NCBI GenBank assembly: GCA_964057225.1
Contig: OZ059899.1
Coordinates: 2,914,001 to 2,978,000 of the forward strand
Origin: Auanema rhodensis
Taxonomy: Eukaryota; Nematoda; Chromadorea; Rhabditida; Rhabditidae
Length of the DNA stretch: 64,000 bases
Direction of reading: 5' to 3'
Position numbers and translations under genes: made by a program. The notes beneath the pieces were generated by a model. That model had not been told where the DNA came from. It ran no database searches and saw only the letters and a program-made list of their open reading frames with translations. Positions 1 through 13,500 of this stretch are shown here, piece by piece. How positions within the stretch are numbered: position 1 is the stretch's first letter; each line of letters opens with the position of its first letter.

Positions 1-25
1 TTAAAAATGCACCGAGATATCAACT

Positions 26-47
26 GATATAAGTTCACACTTATATC
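26..47. repeat. Monomer dyad 1: 8-bp stem, 6-nt loop
   Basis: The arms gatataag (26-33) and cttatatc (40-47) are perfectly complementary around the loop ttcaca. The element recurs in nearly every monomer of all three blocks. It is broken in the subfamily at 47.5-62.6 kb, where the second arm reads catatata. It could extrude as a small hairpin or be a dimeric protein site; neither is shown by sequence alone. Confidence 0.8.
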
Positions 48-75
48 CTCGATTTTCACTCTGAAGAATTATTTT

Positions 76-92
76 TTTCGTTGAATAACATT
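76..92 (+). other. Weak CENP-B-box-like motif in each monomer
   Basis: The word tttcgttgaataacatt matches the 5' half of the CENP-B box (TTCG, then the A four bases later), but not the CGGG of the 3' half that the known protein requires. Variants at this place in the array include cttgttg, cgctgaa and tagttga, so the TTCG is not strictly conserved. Functional CENP-B binding is doubtful; I list it only as a resemblance. Confidence 0.15.
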
Positions 93-155
93 GTCCATCG
101 TCTTTGCCTTGAAAAATGGAATCTAAAAACATCTACTTTTTGCTAAATTATTTCG

Positions 156-176
156 AAATTTTTCGAAAAAATTTTT
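156..176. repeat. Self-complementary A/T tract in monomer
   Basis: The core tttttcgaaaaa is its own reverse complement and is followed by a run of T. Variants in the array replace the central cg with gg, ca or ag, or add a g (gaaaaaagttttg), so this is a mutable part of the monomer. Spaced A and T tracts here and at 112-150 suggest intrinsically bent DNA, a common but unproven satellite property. Confidence 0.55.
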
Positions 177-197
177 GTCAAAATGTTTTTGGAAGCA

Positions 198-225
198 ATG
201 TTGAGTGTACATGGAAACTCAACAT
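198..225. repeat. Monomer dyad 2: 9-bp stem, 10-nt loop
   Basis: The arms atgttgagt (198-206) and actcaacat (217-225) are perfectly complementary around gtacatggaa. The element lies in the most conserved part of the monomer. The exceptions are few: for example caacacacac at 52662, 55821, 60740 and 61794, tctacatt near 24860, and ggtaactc near 40065. An alternative pairing of agtgta with tacact overlaps it. Confidence 0.8.
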
Positions 226-308
226 ACACTAATGCATCATTTTTCAAACGATCATAACTAATTTTTGTATTAAGTTTTTCTCAATGTAGTATAGTGCATT
301 CGATGCGG

Positions 309-359
309 ATTTTTAAGCTGCGTCGATCTGTGTTATCAGATTTGCGCTAGCTTAAAAAT
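309..359. repeat. Monomer-boundary nested dyad (11-bp outer stem)
   Basis: The arms atttttaagct (309-319) and agcttaaaaat (349-359) pair perfectly across the chosen monomer boundary. Inside the 29-nt interval, atctg and cagat form a second 5-bp stem, and gcg/cgc can pair beside them. The whole element is nearly invariant and carries five CpGs nearby. It could form a cruciform of about 50 bp at each monomer. The inversion breakpoint at 22790 and the gtcc|gcgctagc deletion junctions of the composite units fall within it. Confidence 0.75.
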
Positions 360-702
360 GCACCGAGATATCAACTGATATAAGTTCACACTTATATCCT
401 CGATTTTCACCCTGAAGAATTATTTTTTTCGTTGAATAACATTGTCCATCGTCTTTGCCTTGAAAAATGGAATCTAAAAACATCTACTTTTTGCTAAATT
501 ATTCTGAAATTTTTCAAAAAAATTTTTGTCAAAATGTTTTTGGTAGCAATGTTGAGTGTACATGGAAACTCAACATACACTAATGCATCATTTTTCAAAC
601 GATCATAACTAATTTTTGTATTAAGCGTTTCTCCATGTAGTATAGTGCATTCGATGCGGATTTTTAAGCTGCGTCGATCTGTGTTATCAGATTTGCGCTA
701 GC

Positions 703-2808
703 TTAAAAATGCACCGAGATATCAATTGATATAAGTTCACACTTATATCCTCGATTTTCACCCTGAAGAATTATTTTTTTCGTTGAATAACATTGTCCAT
801 CGTCTTTGCCTTGTAAAATGGAATCTAAAAACATCTACTTTTTGCTAAATTATTTTGAAATTTTTGGAAAAAATTTTTGTCAAAATGTTTTTGGAAGCAA
901 TGTTGAGTGTACATGGAAACTCAACATACACTAATGCATCATTTTTCAAACGATCATAACTAATTTTTGTATTAAGCCTTTCTCAATGTAGTATAGTGCA
1001 TTCGATGCGGATTTTCAAGCTGCGTCGATCTGTGTTATCAGATTTGCGCTAGCTTAAAAATGCACCGAGATATCAACTGATATAAGTTCACACTTATATC
1101 CTCGATTTTCACCCTGAAGAATTTATTTTCTTGTTGAATAACATTGTCTATCGTCTTTGCCTTGAAAAATGGAATCTAAAAACATCTACTTTTTGCTAAA
1201 TTATTCTGAAATTTTTCAAAAAAATTTTTGTCAAAATGTTTTTGGAAGCAATGTTGAGTGTACATGGAAACTCAACATACACTAATGCATCATTTTTCAA
1301 ACGATCATAACTAATTTTTGTATTAAGCGTTTCTCAATGTAGTATAGTGCATTCGATGCGGATTTTTAAGCTGCGTCGATCTGTGTTATCAGATTTGCGC
1401 TAGCTTAAAAATGCACCGAGATATCAATTGATATAAGTTCACACTTATATCCTCGATTTTCACCCTGAAGAATTATTTTTTTCGTTGAATAACATTGTCC
1501 ATCGTCTTTGCCTTGTAAAATGGAATCTAAAAACATCTACTTTTTGCTAAATTATTTTGAAATTTTTGGAAAAAATTTTTGTCAAAATGTTTTTGGAAGC
1601 AATGTTGAGTGTACATGGAAACTCAACATACACTAATGCATCATTTTTCAAACGATCATAACTAATTTTTGTATTAAGCCTTTCTCAATGTAGTATAGTG
1701 CATTCGATGCGGATTTTCAAGCTGCGTCGATCTGTGTTATCAGATTTGCGCTAGCTTAAAAATGCACCGAGATATCAACTGATATAAGTTCACACTTATA
1801 TCCTCGATTTTCACCCTGAAGAATTTATTTTCTTGTTGAATAACATTGTCTATCGTCTTTGCCTTGAAAAATGGAATCTAAAAACATCTACTTTTTGCTA
1901 AATTATTCTGAAATTTTTCAAAAAAATTTTTGTCAAAATGTTTTTGGAAGCAATGTTGAGTGTACATGGAAACTCAACATACACTAATGCATCATTTTTC
2001 AAACGATCATAACTAATTTTTGTATTAAGCGTTTCTCAATGTAGTATAGTGCATTCGATGCGGATTTTTAAGCTGCGTCGATCTGTGTTATCAGATTTGC
2101 GCTAGCTTAAAAATGCACCGAGATATCAATTGATATAAGTTCACACTTATATCCTCGATTTTCACCCTGAAGAATTATTTTTTTCGTTGAATAACATTGT
2201 CCATCGTCTTTGCCTTGTAAAATGGAATCTAAAAACATCTACTTTTTGCTAAATTATTTTGAAATTTTTGGAAAAAATTTTTGTCAAAATGTTTTTGGAA
2301 GCAATGTTGAGTGTACATGGAAACTCAACATACACTAATGCATCATTTTTCAAACGATCATAACTAATTTTTGTATTAAGCCTTTCTCAATGTAGTATAG
2401 TGCATTCGATGCGGATTTTCAAGCTGCGTCGATCTGTGTTATCAGATTTGCGCTAGCTTAAAAATGCACCGAGATATCAACTGATATAAGTTCACACTTA
2501 TATCCTCGATTTTCACCCTGAAGAATTAATTTTCTTGTTGAATAACATTGTCTATCGTCTTTGCCTTGAAAAATGGAATCTAAAAACATCTACTTTTTGC
2601 TAAATTATTCTGAAATTTTTCAAAAAAATTTTTGTCAAAATGTTTTTGGAAGCAATGTTGAGTGTACATGGAAACTCAACATACACTAATGCATCATTTT
2701 TCAAACGATCATAACTAATTTTTGTATTAAGCGTTTCTCAATGTAGTATAGTGCATTCGATGCGGATTTTTAAGCTGCGTCGATCTGTGTTATCAGATTT
2801 GCGCTAGC
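703..2808 (+). repeat. 702-bp dimeric HOR, three copies
   Basis: Two monomer types alternate. One has caattgat, ccttgtaaaatgg and tttttggaaaa. The other has ttcttgttgaa, gtctatcg and tctgaaatttttcaaa. The copies 703-1404 and 1405-2106 share even the rare gaatttattttc variant, while 2107-2808 reads gaattaattttc. This is recent dimer amplification. The preceding monomers (1-702) are related but outside the strict dimer pattern. Confidence 0.85.
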
Positions 2809-5616
2809 TTAAAAATGCACCGAGATATCAACTGATATAAGTTCACACTTATATCCTCGATTTTCACTCTGAAGAATTATTTTTTTCGTTGAATAACATT
2901 GTCCATCGTCTTTGCCTTGAAAAATGGAATCTAAAAACATCTACTTTTTGCTAAATTATTTTGAAATTTTTCGAAAAAATTTTTGTCAAAATGTTTTTGG
3001 AAGCAATGTTGAGTGTACATGGAAACTCAACATACACTAATGCATCATTTTTCAAACGATCATAACTAATTTTTGTATTAAGTTTTTCTCAATGTAGTAT
3101 AGTGCATTCGATGCGGATTTTTAAGCTGCGTCGATCTGTGTTATCAGATTTGCGCTAGCTTAAAAATGCACCGAGATATCAACTGATATAAGTTCACACT
3201 TATATCCTCGATTTTCACCCTGAAGAATTATTTTTTTCGTTGATTAACATTGTCCATCGTATTTGCCTTGAAAAATGGAATCTAAAAACATCTACTTTTT
3301 GCTAAATTATTTTGAAATTTTTCGAAAAAATTTTTGTCAAAATGTTTTTGGAAGCAATGTTGAGTGTACATGGAAACTCAACATACACTAATGCATCATT
3401 TTTCAAACGATCATAACTAATTTTTGTATTAAGCCTTTCTCAATGTAGTATAGTGCATTCGATGCGGATTTTTAAGCTGCGTCGATCTGTGTTATCAGAT
3501 TTGCGCTAGCTTAAAAATGCACCGAGATATCAATTGATATAAGTTCACACTTATATCCTCGATTTTCACCCTGAAGAATTATTTTTTTCGTTGAATAACA
3601 TTGTCCATCGTCTTTGCCTTGTAAAATGGAATCTAAAAACATCTACTTTTTGCTAAATTATTTTGAAATTTTTGGAAAAAATTTTTGTCAAAATGTTTTT
3701 GGAAGCAATGTTGAGTGTACATGGAAACTCAACATACACTAATGCATCATTTTTCAAACGATCATAACTAATTTTTGTATTAAGCCTTTCTCAATGTAGT
3801 ATAGTGCATTCGATGCGGATTTTCAAGCTGCGTCGATCTGTGTTATCAGATTTGCGCTAGCTTAAAAATGCACCGAGATATCAACTGATATAAGTTCACA
3901 CTTATATCCTCGATTTTCACCCTGAAGAATTAATTTTCTTGTTGAATAACATTGTCTATCGTCTTTGCCTTGAAAAATGGAATTTAAAAACATCTACTTT
4001 TTGCTAAATTATTCTGAAATTTTTCAAAAAAATTTTTGTCAAAATGTTTTTGGAAGCAATGTTGAGTGTACATGGAAACTCAACATACACTAATGCATCA
4101 TTTTTCAAACGATCATAACTAATTTTTGTATTAAGCGTTTCTCAATGTAGTATAGTGCATTCGATGCGGATTTTTAAGCTGCGTCGATCTGTGTTATCAG
4201 ATTTGCGCTAGCTTAAAAATGCACCGAGATATCAACTGATATAAGTTCACACTTATATCCTCGATTTTCACTCTGAAGAATTATTTTTTTCGTTGAATAA
4301 CATTGTCCATCGTCTTTGCCTTGAAAAATGGAATCTAAAAACATCTACTTTTTGCTAAATTATTTTGAAATTTTTCGAAAAAATTTTTGTCAAAATGTTT
4401 TTGGAAGCAATGTTGAGTGTACATGGAAACTCAACATACACTAATGCATCATTTTTCAAACGATCATAACTAATTTTTGTATTAAGTTTTTCTCAATGTA
4501 GTATAGTGCATTCGATGCGGATTTTTAAGCTGCGTCGATCTGTGTTATCAGATTTGCGCTAGCTTAAAAATGCACCGAGATATCAACTGATATAAGTTCA
4601 CACTTATATCCTCGATTTTCACCCTGAAGAATTATTTTTTTCGTTGATTAACATTGTCCATCGTATTTGCCTTGAAAAATGGAATCTAAAAACATCTACT
4701 TTTTGCTAAATTATTTTGAAATTTTTCGAAAAAATTTTTGTCAAAATGTTTTTGGAAGCAATGTTGAGTGTACATGGAAACTCAACATACACTAATGCAT
4801 CATTTTTCAAACGATCATAACTAATTTTTGTATTAAGCCTTTCTCAATGTAGTATAGTGCATTCGATGCGGATTTTTAAGCTGCGTCGATCTGTGTTATC
4901 AGATTTGCGCTAGCTTAAAAATGCACCGAGATATCAATTGATATAAGTTCACACTTATATCCTCGATTTTCACCCTGAAGAATTATTTTTTTCGTTGAAT
5001 AACATTGTCCATCGTCTTTGCCTTGTAAAATGGAATCTAAAAACATCTACTTTTTGCTAAATTATTTTGAACTTTTTGGAAAAAATTTTTGTCAAAATGT
5101 TTTTGGAAGCAATGTTGAGTGTACATGGAAACTCAACATACACTAATGCATCATTTTTCAAACGATCATAACTAATTTTTGTATTAAGCCTTTCTCAATG
5201 TAGTATAGTGCATTCGATGCGGATTTTCAAGCTGCGTCGATCTGTGTTATCAGATTTGCGCTAGCTTAAAAATGCACCGAGATATCAACTGATATAAGTT
5301 CACACTTATATCCTCGATTTTCACCCTGAAGAATTAATTTTCTTGTTGAATAACATTGTCTATCGTCTTTGCCTTGAAAAATGGAATCTAAAAACATCTA
5401 CTTTTTGCTAAATTATTCTGAAATTTTTCAAAAAAATTTTTGTCAAAATGTTTTTGGAAGCAATGTTGAGTGTACATGGAAACTCAACATACACTAATGC
5501 ATCATTTTTCAAACGATCATAACTAATTTTTGTATTAAGCGTTTCTCAATGTAGTATAGTGCATTCGATGCGGATTTTTAAGCTGCGTCGATCTGTGTTA
5601 TCAGATTTGCGCTAGC
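2809..5616 (+). repeat. 1404-bp tetrameric HOR, two copies
   Basis: Four monomer types recur in order at 2809/4213, 3160/4564, 3511/4915 and 3862/5266. The first has ctctgaag; the second has gttgattaac with catcgtatttg; the last two are the dimer types seen at 703-2808. I saw two differences between the copies, near 3985/5389 (gaattt versus gaatct) and near 3668/5072. The unit is the older dimer plus two further monomers. Confidence 0.85.
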
Positions 5617-8600
5617 TTAAAAATGCACCGAGATATCAACTGATATAAGTTCACACTTATATCCTCGATTTTCACCCTGAAGAATTATTTTTTTCGTTGA
5701 TTAACATTGTCCATCGTATTTGCCTTGAAAAATGAAATCTAAAAACATCTACTTTTTGCTAAATTATTTTGAAATTTTTCGAAAAAATTTTTGTCAAAAT
5801 GTTTTTGGAAGCAATGTTGAGTGTACATGGAAACTCAACATACACTAATGCATCATTTTTCAAACGATCATAACTAATTTTTGTATTAAGTTTTTCTCAA
5901 TGTAGTATAGTGCATTCGATGCGGATTTTTAAGCTGCGTCGATCTGTGTTATCAGATTTGCGCTAGCTTAAAAATGCACCGAGATATCAACTGATATAAG
6001 TTCACACTTATATCCTCGATTTTCACCCTGAAGAATTATTTTTTTCGTTGAATAACATTGTCCATCGTCTTTGCCTTGAAAAATGGAATCTAAAAACATC
6101 TACTTTTTGCTAAATTATTTTGAAATTTTTCGAAAAAATTTTTGTCAAAATGTTTTTGGAAGCAATGTTGAGTGTACATGGAAACTCAACATACACTAAT
6201 GCATCATTTTTCAAACGATCATAACTAATTTTTGTATTAAGTTTTTCTCAATGTAGTATAGTGCATTCGATGCGGATTTTTAAGCTGCGTCGATCTGTGT
6301 TATCAGATTTGCGCTAGCTTAAAAATGCACCGAGATATCAACTGATATAAGTTCACACTTATATCCTCGATTTTCACCCTGAAGAATTATTTTTTTCGTT
6401 GAATAACATTGTCCATCGTCTTTGCCTTGAAAAATGGAATCTAAAAACATCTACTTTTTGCTAAATTATTTTGAAATTTTTCGAAAAAATTTTTGTCAAA
6501 ATGTTTTTGGAAGCAATGTTGAGTGTACATGGAAACTCAACATACACTAATGCATCATTTTTCAAACGATCATAACTAATTTTTGTATTAAGCCTTTCTC
6601 AATGTAGTATAGTGCATTCGATGCGGATTTTTAAGCTGCGTCGATCTGTGTTATCAGATTTGCGCTAGCTTAAAAATGCACCGAGATATCAACTGATATA
6701 AGTTCACACTTATATCCTCGATTTTCACCCTGAAGAATTATTTTTTTCGTTGAATAACATTGTCCATCGTCTTTGCCTTGAAAAATGGAATCTAAAAACA
6801 TCTACTTTTTGCTAAATTATTTTGAAATTTTTCGAAAAAATTTTTGTCAAAATGTTTTTGGAAGCAATGTTGAGTGTACATGGAAACTCAACATACACTA
6901 ATGCATCATTTTTCAAACGATCATAACTAATTTTTGTATTAAGTTTTTCTCAATGTAGTATAGTGCATTCGATGCGGATTTTTAAGCTGCGTCGATCTGT
7001 GTTATCAGATTTGCGCTAGCTTAAAAATGCACCGAGATATCAACTGATATAAGTTCACACTTATATCCTCGATTTTCACCCTGAAGAATTATTTTTTTCG
7101 TTGAATAACATTGTCCATCGTCTTTGCCTTGAAAAATGGAATCTAAAAACATCTACTTTTTGCTAAATTATTTTGAAATTTTTCGAAAAAATTTTTGTCA
7201 AAATGTTTTTGGAAGCAATGTTGAGTGTACATGGAAACTCAACATACACTAATGCATCATTTTTCAAACGATCATAACTAATTTTTGTATTAAGCCTTTC
7301 TCAATGTAGTATAGTGCATTCGATGCGGATTTTTATGCTGCGTCGATCTGTGTTATCAGATTTGCGCTAGCTTAAAAATGCACCGAGATATCAACTGATA
7401 TAAGTTCACACTTATATCCTCGATTTTCACCCTGAAGAATTATTTTTTTCGTTGAATAACATTGTCCATCGTCTTTGCCTTGAAAAATGGAATCTAAAAA
7501 CATCTACTTTTTGCTAAATTATTTTGAAATTTTTCGAAAAAATTTTTGTCAAAATGTTTTTGGAAGCAATGTTGAGTGTACATGGAAACTCAACATACAC
7601 TAATGCATCATTTTTCAAACGATCATAACTAATTTTTGTATTAAGTTTTTCTCAATGTAGTATAGTGCATTCGATGCGGATTTTTAAGCTGCGTCGATCT
7701 GTGTTATCAGATTTGCGCTAGCTTAAAAATGCACCGAGATATCAACTGATATAAGTTCACACTTATATCCTCGATTTTCACCCTGAAGAATTATTTTTTT
7801 CGTTGAATAACATTGTCCATCGTCTTTGCCTTGAAAAATGGAATCTAAAAACAACTACTTTTTGCTAAATTATTTTGAAATTTTTCGAAAAAATTTTTGT
7901 CAAAATGTTTTTGGAAGCAATGTTGAGTGTACATGGAAACTCAACATACACTAATGCATCATTTTTCAAACGATCATAACTAATTTTTGTATTAAGCCTT
8001 TCTCAATGTAGTATAGTGCATTCGATGCGGATTTTTAAGCTGCGTCGATCTGTGTTATCAGATTTGCGCTAGCTTAAAAATGCACCGAGATATCAACTGA
8101 TATAAGTTCACACTTATATCCTCGATTTTCACCCTGAAGAATTAATTTTCTTGTTGAATAACATTGTCTATCGTCTTTGCCTTAAAAAATGGAATCTAAA
8201 AACAACTACTTTTTGCTAAATTATTTTGAAATTTTTCGAAAAAATTTTTGTCAAAATGTTTTTGGAAGCAATGTTGAGTGTACATGGAAACTCAACATAC
8301 ACTAATGCATCATTTTTCAAACGATCATAACTAATTTTTGTATTAAGCCTTTCTCAATGTAGTATAGTGCATTCGATGCGGATTTTTAAGCTGCGTCGAT
8401 CTGTGTTATCAGATTTGCGCTAGCTTAAAAATGCACCGAGATATCAACTGATATAAGTTCACACTTATATCCTCGATTTTCACCCTGAAGAATTATTTTT
8501 TTCGTTGATTAACATTGTCCATCGTATTTGCCTTGAAAAATGGAATCTAAAAACATCTACTTTTTGCTAAATTATTTTGAAATTTTTCGAAAAAATTTTT

Positions 8601-10539
8601 GTCAAAATGTTTTTGGAAGCAATGTTGAGTGTACATGGAAACTCAACATACACTAATGCATCATTTTTCAAACGATCATAACTAATTTTTGTATTAAGTT
8701 TTTCTCAATGTAGTATAGTGCATTCGATGCGGATTTTTAAGCTGCGTCGATCTGTGTTATCAGATTTGCGCTAGCTTAAAAATGCACCGAGATATCAACT
8801 GATATAAGTTCACACTTATATCCTCGATTTTCACCCTGAAGAATTATTTTTTTCGTTGAATAACATTGTCCATCGTCTTTGCCTTGAAAAATGGAATCTA
8901 AAAACATCTACTTTTTGCTAAATTATTTTGAAATTTTTCGAAAAAATTTTTGTCAAAATGTTTTTGGAAGCAATGTTGAGTGTACATGGAAACTCAACAT
9001 ACACTAATGCATCATTTTTCAAACGATCATAACTAATTTTTGTATTAAGCCTTTTTCAATGTAGTATAGTGCATTCGATGCGGATTTTTAAGCTGCGTCG
9101 ATCTGTGTTATCAGATTTGCGCTAGCTTAAAAATGCACCGAGATATCAACTGATATAAGTTCACACTTATATCCTCGATTTTCACCCTGAAGAATTATTT
9201 TTTTCGTTGAATAACATTGTCCATCGTCTTTGCCTTGAAAAATGGAATCTAAAAACATCTACTTTTTGCTAAATTATTTTGAAATTTTTCGAAAAAATTT
9301 TTGTCAAAATGTTTTTGGAAGCAATGTTGAGTGTACATGGAAACTCAACATACACTAATGCATCATTTTTCAAACGATCATAACTAATTTTTGTATTAAG
9401 TTTTTCTCAATGTAGTATAGTGCATTCGATGCGGATTTTTAAGCTGCGTCGATCTGTGTTATCAGATTTGCGCTAGCTTAAAAATGCACCGAGATATCAA
9501 CTGATATAAGTTCACACTTATATCCTCGATTTTCACCCTGAAGAATTATTTTTTTCGTTGAATAACATTGTCCATCGTCTTTGCCTTGAAAAATGGAATC
9601 TAAAAACATCTACTTTTTGCTAAATTATTTTGAAATTTTTCGAAAAAATTTTTGTCAAAATGTTTTTGGAAGCAATGTTGAGTGTACATGGAAACTCAAC
9701 ATACACTAATGCATCATTTTTCAAACGATCATAACTAATTTTTGTATTAAGCCTTTCTCAATGTAGTATAGTGCATTCGATGCGGATTTTTATGCTGCGT
9801 CGATCTGTGTTATCAGATTTGCGCTAGCTTAAAAATGCACCGAGATATCAACTGATATAAGTTCACACTTATATCCTCGATTTTCACCCTGAAGAATTAT
9901 TTTTTTCGTTGAATAACATTGTCCATCGTCTTTGCCTTGAAAAATGGAATATAAAAACATCTACTTTTTGCTAAATTATTTTGAAATTTTTCGAAAAAAT
10001 TTTTGTCAAAATGTTTTTGGAAGCAATGTTGAGTGTACATGGAAACTCAACATACACTAATGCATCATTTTTCAAACGATCATAACTAATTTTTGTATTA
10101 AGTTTTTCTCAATGTAGTATAGTGCATTCGATGCGGATTTTTAAGCTGCGTCGATCTGTGTTATCAGATTTGCGCTAGCTTAAAAATGCACCGAGATATC
10201 AACTGATATAAGTTCACACTTATATCCTCGATTTTCACCCTGAAGAATTATTTTTTTCGTTGAATAACATTGTCCATCGTCTTTGCCTTGAAAAATGGAA
10301 TCTAAAAACAACTACTTTTTGCTAAATTATTTTGAAATTTTTCGAAAAAATTTTTGTCAAAATGTTTTTGGAAGCAATGTTGAGTGTACATGGAAACTCA
10401 ACATACACTAATGCACCATTTTTCAAACGATCATAACTAATTTTTGTATTAAGCCTTTCTCAATGTAGTATAGTGCATTCGATGCGGATTTTTAAGCTGC
10501 GTCGATCTGTGTTATCAGATTTGCGCTAGCTTAAAAATG
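5617..10539 (+). repeat. Dimer-like alternation with a 2457-bp (7-monomer) duplication
   Basis: Monomers mostly alternate between aagtttttctc and aagcctttctc at monomer position about 273, giving a 702-bp rhythm. A seven-monomer shift is shown by the rare tttttatgctg at 7335 and 9792 (2457 bp apart) and by acaactactt at about 7852 and 10309. Similarity between the shifted copies fades before about 6.1 kb and after about 10.63 kb. Confidence 0.7.
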
Positions 10540-13500
10540 CACCGAGATATCAACTGATATAAGTTCACACTTATATCCTCGATTTTCACCCTGAAGAATT
10601 AATTTTCTTGTTGAATAACATTGTCTATCGTCTTTGCCTTGAAAAATGGAATCTAAAAACATCTACTTCTTGCTAAATTATTCTGAAATTTTTCAAAAAA
10701 ATTTTTGTCAAAATGTTTTTGGAAGCAATGTTGAGTGTACATGGAAACTCAACATACACTAATGCATCATTTTTCAAACGATCATAACTAATTTTTGTAT
10801 TAAGCGTTTCTCAATGTAGTATAGTGCATTCGATGCGGATTTTTAAGCTGCGTCGATCTGTGTTATCAGATTTGCGCTAGCTTAAAAATGCACCGAGATA
10901 TCAATTGATATAAGTTCACACTTATATCCTCGATTTTCACCCTGAAGAATTATTTTTTTCGTTGAATAACATTGTCCATCGTCTTTGCCTTGTAAAATGG
11001 AATCTAAAAACATCTACTTTTTGCTAAATTATTTTGAAATTTTTGGAAAAAATTTTTGTCAAAATGTTTTTGGAAGCAATGTTGAGTGTACATGGAAACT
11101 CAACATACACTAATGCATCATTTTTCAAACGATCATAACTAATTTTTGTATTAAGCGTTTCTCAATGTAGTATAGTGCATTCGATGCGGATTTTCAAGCT
11201 GCGTCGATCTGTGTTATCAGATTTGCGCTAGCTTAAAAATGCACCGAGATATCAACTGATATAAGTTCACACTTATATCCTCGATTTTCACCCTGAAGAA
11301 TTAATTTTCTTGTTGAATAACATTGTCTATCGTCTTTGCCTTGAAAAATGGAATCTAAAAACATCTACTTTTTGCTAAATTATTCTGAAATTTTTCAAAA
11401 AAATTTTTGTCAAAATGTTTTTGGAAGCAATGTTGAGTGTACATGGAAACTCAACATACACTAATGCATCATTTTTCAAACGATCATAACTAATTTTTGT
11501 ATTAAGCGTTTCTCAATGTAGTATAGTGCATTCGATGCGGATTTTTAAGCTGCGTCGATCTGTGTTATCAGATTTGCGCTAGCTTAAAAATGCACCGAGA
11601 TATCAACTGATATAAGTTCACACTTATATCCTTGATTTTCACCCTGAAGAATTAATTTTTTCGCTGAATAACATTGTCCATCGTCTTTGCCTTGAATAAA
11701 GGAATCTAAAAACATCTACTTTTTGCTGAATTATTTTGAAATTTTTCGAAAAAATTTTTGTCAAAATGTTTTTGGAAGCAATGTTGAGTGTACATGGAAA
11801 CTCAACATACACTAATGCATCATTTTTCAAACGATCATAACTAATTTTTGTATTAAGCGTTTCTCAATGTAGTATAGTGCATTCGATGCGGATTTTCAAG
11901 CTGCGTCGATCTGTGTTATCAGATTTGCGCTAGCTTAAAAATGCACCGAGATATCAACTGATATAAGTTCACACTTATATCCTCGATTTTCACCCTGAAG
12001 AATTAATTTTCTTGTTGAATAACATTGTCTATCGTCTTTGCCTTGAAAAATGGAATCTAAAAACATCTACTTTTTGCTAAATTATTCTGAAATTTTTCAA
12101 AAAAATTTTTGTCAAAATGTTTTTGGAAGCAATGTTGAGTGTACATGGAAACTCAACATACACTAATGCATCATTTTTCAAACGATCATAACTAATTTTT
12201 GTATTAAGTTTTTCTCAATGTAGTATAGTGCATTCGATGCGGATTTTTAAGCTGCGTCGATCTGTGTTATCAGATTTGCGCTAGCTTAAAAATGCACCGA
12301 GATATCAACTGATATAAGTTCACACTTATATCCTCGATTTTCACCCTGAAGAATTATTTTTTTCGTTGATTAACATTGTCCATCGTCTTTGCCTTGAAAA
12401 ATGGAATCTAAAAACATCTACTTTTTGCTAAATTATTTTGAAATTTTTCGAAAAAATTTTTGTCAAAATGTTTTTGGAAGCAATGTTGAGTGTACATGGA
12501 AACTCAACATACACTAATGCATCATTTTTCAAACGATCATACCTAATTTGTGTATTAAGCGTTTCTCAATGTAGTATAGTGCATTCGATGCGGATTTTTA
12601 AGCTGCGTCGATCTGTGTTATCAGATTTGCGTTAGCTTAAAAATGCACCGAGATATCAACTGATATAAGTTCACACTTATATCCTCGATTTTCACCCTGA
12701 AGAATTAATTTTTTCGTTGAATAACATTGTCCATCGTCTTTGCCTTAAAAAAAGGAATCTAAAAACATCTACTTTTTGCTAAATTATTTTGAAATTTTTC
12801 GAAAAAATTTTTGTCAAATTGTTTTTGGAAGCAATGTTGAGTGTACATGGAAACTCAACATACACTAATGCATCATTTTTCAAACGATCATAACTAATTT
12901 TTGTATTAAGCCTTTCTCAATGTAGTATAGTGCATTCGATGCGGATTTTTAAGCTGCGTCGATCTGTGTTATCAGATTTGCGCTAGCTTAAAAATGCACC
13001 GAGATATCAACTGATATAAGTTCACACTTATATCCTCGATTTTCACCCTGAAGAATTATTTTTTTCGTTGAATAACATTGTCCATCGTCTTTGCCTTGAA
13101 AAATGGAATCTAAAAACAACTACTTTTTGCTAAATTATTTTGAAATTTTTCGAAAAAATTTTTGTCAAAATGTTTTTGGAAGCAATGTTGAGTGTACATG
13201 GAAACTCAACATACACTAATGCATCATTTTTCAAACGATCATAACTAATTTTTGTATTAAGCCTTTCTCAATGTAGTATAGTGCATTCGATGCGGATTTT
13301 TAAGCTGCGTCGATCTGTGTTATCAGATTTGCGCTAGCTTAAAAATGCACCGAGATATCAACTGATATAAGTTCACACTTATATCCTCGATTTTCACCCT
13401 GAAGAATTATTTTTCTTGTTGAATAACATTGTCTATCGTCTTTGCCTTGAAAAATGGAATCTAAAAACATCTACTTTTTGCTAAATTATTCTGAAATTTT

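Larger units (their letters stand above)
1..351 (+). repeat. Reference satellite monomer (351 bp)
   Basis: This monomer serves as the coordinate frame for the others. In order it has: a dyad at 26-47, a T-rich variable stretch at 66-80, the tttcgttgaataacatt motif at 76-92, a variable A/T-rich stretch to about 165 with a tttttcgaaaaa self-complementary core, a nearly invariant block from about 175 containing a 9-bp stem at 198-225, a second variable stretch around 268-292, and a CpG-rich block at 296-351 that begins the boundary-spanning dyad. It holds single copies of several six-base palindromes (gatatc, tgtaca, atgcat, gctagc). The choice of first base is arbitrary. Confidence 0.95.

Noticed and set aside
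26-47. Terminator or tRNA-like hairpin
   Set aside because: The 8-bp A/T-rich stem has no run of T after it and no tRNA features. It is simply a satellite dyad.
76-92. Functional CENP-B box
   Set aside because: Only the TTCG half and one further essential base match. The CGGG half is absent and the motif varies between monomers.
1-351. Drosophila 359-bp (1.688) satellite or a known beetle satellite
   Set aside because: Length and A+T content are similar, but I cannot match the monomer base by base to any family I know. A database search would be needed to name it.
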